Assembly (NCBI GenBank): GCA_019634365.1
Contig: JAHQVM010000070.1
Span: 1 to 64,000, forward strand
Direction: 5' to 3'
From: Flavobacteriaceae bacterium
GTDB taxonomy: Bacteria > Bacteroidota > Bacteroidia > Flavobacteriales > Flavobacteriaceae
DNA length: 64,000 bases
Positions within the stretch are counted from its first letter, which is position 1. Every line of letters starts with the position of its first letter. Under the pieces are notes generated by a model that was not told where the DNA came from, did no database searches, and saw nothing but the letters and a program-made list of their open reading frames with translations. Positions 62,572 to 64,000 of this stretch are shown here, piece after piece. A program made the translations under genes and the position numbers.

Positions 62572-63249
62572 ATGGCAAATATAATTTTGAGTTTACATGA
62601 AGCTTCTCGAACCGTCAATTCAGGAAGCAATAAAGTGACCATATTGGATGATATCAACCTACAAGTGGAAGAAGGAGAATTCATCTCATTGATGGGACCA
62701 TCAGGCTCTGGGAAATCTACCCTTCTCAATTGCATTGGTATGCTGGATGCTTTTACAGATGGCGAATATGCCTTTTTGGGGCAATCGGTCCATCGCATGA
62801 AAGAAAAAGATCGATCCAAACTATATAAAGAGTATATAGGCTTTGTTTTTCAAGCCTATCATCTCATCGATGAATTAAAAGTATATGAGAACATTGAAAC
62901 CCCTTTGCTCTACAAAGGTGTGAAGGCTTCAGAACGTAAAGCTATGGTGGCAGACATGCTGGATAGATTTGGTGTCGTGGGTAAAAAAGACCTATTTCCA
63001 CAACAATTAAGTGGAGGGCAACAACAACTTGTGGGGATCATGAGAGCCCTCATTGGCTCACCCAAACTAATTCTAGCCGATGAACCCACGGGCAACCTCA
63101 ACTCAAAACAAAGCACAGAAATCATGGAACTCTTTGCCGAACTCAACAAAGAGGGAGCCACCATTATACAAGCCACACATTCTGAAAACAATGCCGCCTA
63201 TGGCTCAAGAATAGTAAACCTACTCGACGGGAAAATAGTTTCTCAATAA
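62572..63249 (+). CDS. Second LolD-type ABC ATPase with altered signature motif
   Basis: A 225-residue ATPase. Walker A GPSGSGKST (42-50), Walker B LILADEPTGNLNS and the His in QATHSE are intact, but the signature reads LSGGQQQLVGIMRALIG (146-162), with Leu153 in place of the usual Arg and a changed following segment. The first ATPase of the operon has the standard RVAVARA. It may form a hetero-dimer with the first ATPase, with one degenerate site, or it may serve a different permease pair. The start is 35 bases after permease 4. Confidence 0.92.
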   Translation: MANIILSLHEASRTVNSGSNKVTILDDINLQVEEGEFISLMGPSGSGKSTLLNCIGMLDAFTDGEYAFLGQSVHRMKEKDRSKLYKEYIGFVFQAYHLIDELKVYENIETPLLYKGVKASERKAMVADMLDRFGVVGKKDLFPQQLSGGQQQLVGIMRALIGSPKLILADEPTGNLNSKQSTEIMELFAELNKEGATIIQATHSENNAAYGSRIVNLLDGKIVSQ

Positions 63250-63260
63250 GTAAAAAAATC

Positions 63261-64000
63261 ATGAAACATAACATCGTTTTTTTCATTCTCATTGTACTAA
63301 TGAGTATGGCTGGCTATGCACAAGAAATCAATCAGGAACAGTACTCTTTAGAAGATTGTATTGCCATAGCACTTCAAAATAATCTCGATTTAAAATCGGC
63401 CAATTTACGCGCCAACTCGGCCAAAATCAATCACCAGCAAGCCAAGGCAGATTTGTTGCCGACTGTGAATGGAAACTTTAACCTAGGTGTGAATGATGGT
63501 CGAAGTATAGATCCGTTCACGAACGACTTTATAACACAAGAGTTGACCTTCTCCAATATGGGGTTGAACTTAAATATGACCGTTTTTAACGGATTCAGAC
63601 TCTTGAACCGGGCGAAGCAAAACGGTTTGAATAGAAAAGCTTCGGATCTGGAAATTGAAGCTGCGCAACAAGATCTTGTTTTGAACGTTACCCTAGCGTA
63701 TTTGCAGGTACTGAATGGTAAGGCTATACTGGAACTGAATAAACAACGGTTCGAAGCCACCAACCAACAGCTCAAAATCCAGAAAGATTTTTTTGAAAAT
63801 GAATCGGGAAATCCAGCAGATTATGCCGATATATTGGGACAAATCGCCAATGATGAAACGAATATTCTCACTTCAGAATCTTCACTAAACAATGCCAAAC
63901 TCAACTTAATTAGATTATTGAATCTCCCGGAAGGTGTCGGGATCGATCCTGAAGAAATCATCTTGGATTTTGAAAAATATACGCTTTCTGCAGACGAGGT
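63261..64000 (+). CDS. TolC-family outer membrane efflux protein, partial (right edge)
   Basis: The frame is open from ATG 63261 to the window end (246 codons). A signal peptide ending GYAQ is followed by TolC signatures: YSLEDCIAIALQNNLDLKSA, QAKADLLPTVNGNFNLGV, and repeated helical segments (LDLVLNVTLAYLQVL-type, ETNILTSESSLNNAKLNLIRLLNLP). It forms the outer membrane channel for the adaptor-ABC pump. It follows the second ATPase by 11 bases. The C-terminal half is beyond the window. Confidence 0.93.
   Translation, partial: MKHNIVFFILIVLMSMAGYAQEINQEQYSLEDCIAIALQNNLDLKSANLRANSAKINHQQAKADLLPTVNGNFNLGVNDGRSIDPFTNDFITQELTFSNMGLNLNMTVFNGFRLLNRAKQNGLNRKASDLEIEAAQQDLVLNVTLAYLQVLNGKAILELNKQRFEATNQQLKIQKDFFENESGNPADYADILGQIANDETNILTSESSLNNAKLNLIRLLNLPEGVGIDPEEIILDFEKYTLSADE

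Noticed and set aside
1-64000. CRISPR arrays, insertion sequences or prophage
   Set aside because: No regularly spaced repeats, transposases or phage structural genes were seen on either strand.

Overview
The window comes from the chromosome of a flavobacterium (Bacteroidota, probably marine Flavobacteriaceae). The reasons are the TTG-N17/18-TAnnTTTG promoters (clean examples before hemJ and tRNA-Asn), near-absence of Shine-Dalgarno sequences, the ileS-TraR/DksA-lspA neighbourhood, a PA0069-type radical SAM protein, many AQ-type signal peptides and tandem MacB/FtsX-like permeases. I cannot name a species. No CRISPR array, insertion sequence, prophage or rRNA was seen.

Region 1 (1-10816, minus strand) is one long overlapping operon for a type II secretion / type IV pilus-like machine. 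In transcription order it holds a MORN-repeat protein, a pilin-like protein with a bactofilin-like beta-helix body, two pseudopilins, the GspF platform, a third pseudopilin, a short prepilin peptidase, GspE ATPase, GspD secretin, a GspL/PilMN-like protein, a PilO/GspM-like protein and, running off the left edge, a lipoprotein with fibronectin-III-like repeats. All four pilin-like leaders have alanine instead of glycine before the predicted cleavage site. A promoter and repeated ATTCATGAAT palindromes lie in the divergent spacer before rimK.

Region 2 (11200-35377) is mostly ordinary housekeeping. It contains rimK with an aspartoacylase-like partner and 5-formyl-THF cyclo-ligase, a soluble PAS kinase with a single-domain response regulator, lspA, an adhesin-like protein, a TraR/DksA protein with a degraded zinc finger, and ileS. 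Then come small lipoproteins and outer membrane proteins, a CBS protein, a membrane M28 peptidase, an NAD-dependent epimerase-like protein, a BNR/VPS10-like exoprotein, hemJ with an NtrY-like kinase, enoyl-CoA hydratase, the radical SAM protein (preceded by twin palindromes), an HD hydrolase, an acyltransferase and a bacilliredoxin.

Region 3 (35554-47514) is metal and redox biology. A TerB/J-domain protein and a YHS protein precede a DtxR-family regulator that has a perfect 10-bp-arm inverted repeat upstream. It is followed by an outer membrane protein and a Mn/Zn-type ABC importer whose two permeases both end in winged-helix-like cytoplasmic tails. feoA-feoB plus a 52-residue Cys-rich membrane protein, a SCO protein and rseP follow. 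tRNA-Asn with its own promoter and terminator sits at 47636-47709.

Region 4 (47826-64000) is the second highlight. A membrane histidine kinase and an NtrC-type sigma-54 activator are divergent from an efflux operon: HlyD/MacA-like adaptor, ABC ATPase, four tandem paralogous MacB/FtsX-like permeases of about 800 residues, a second ABC ATPase with an altered signature motif, and a TolC-like protein cut by the right edge. The spacer holds two GTGTAC-N6/7-GAACAC dyads about two helical turns apart, upstream of a TGGCAC element, which fits control by the neighbouring activator.
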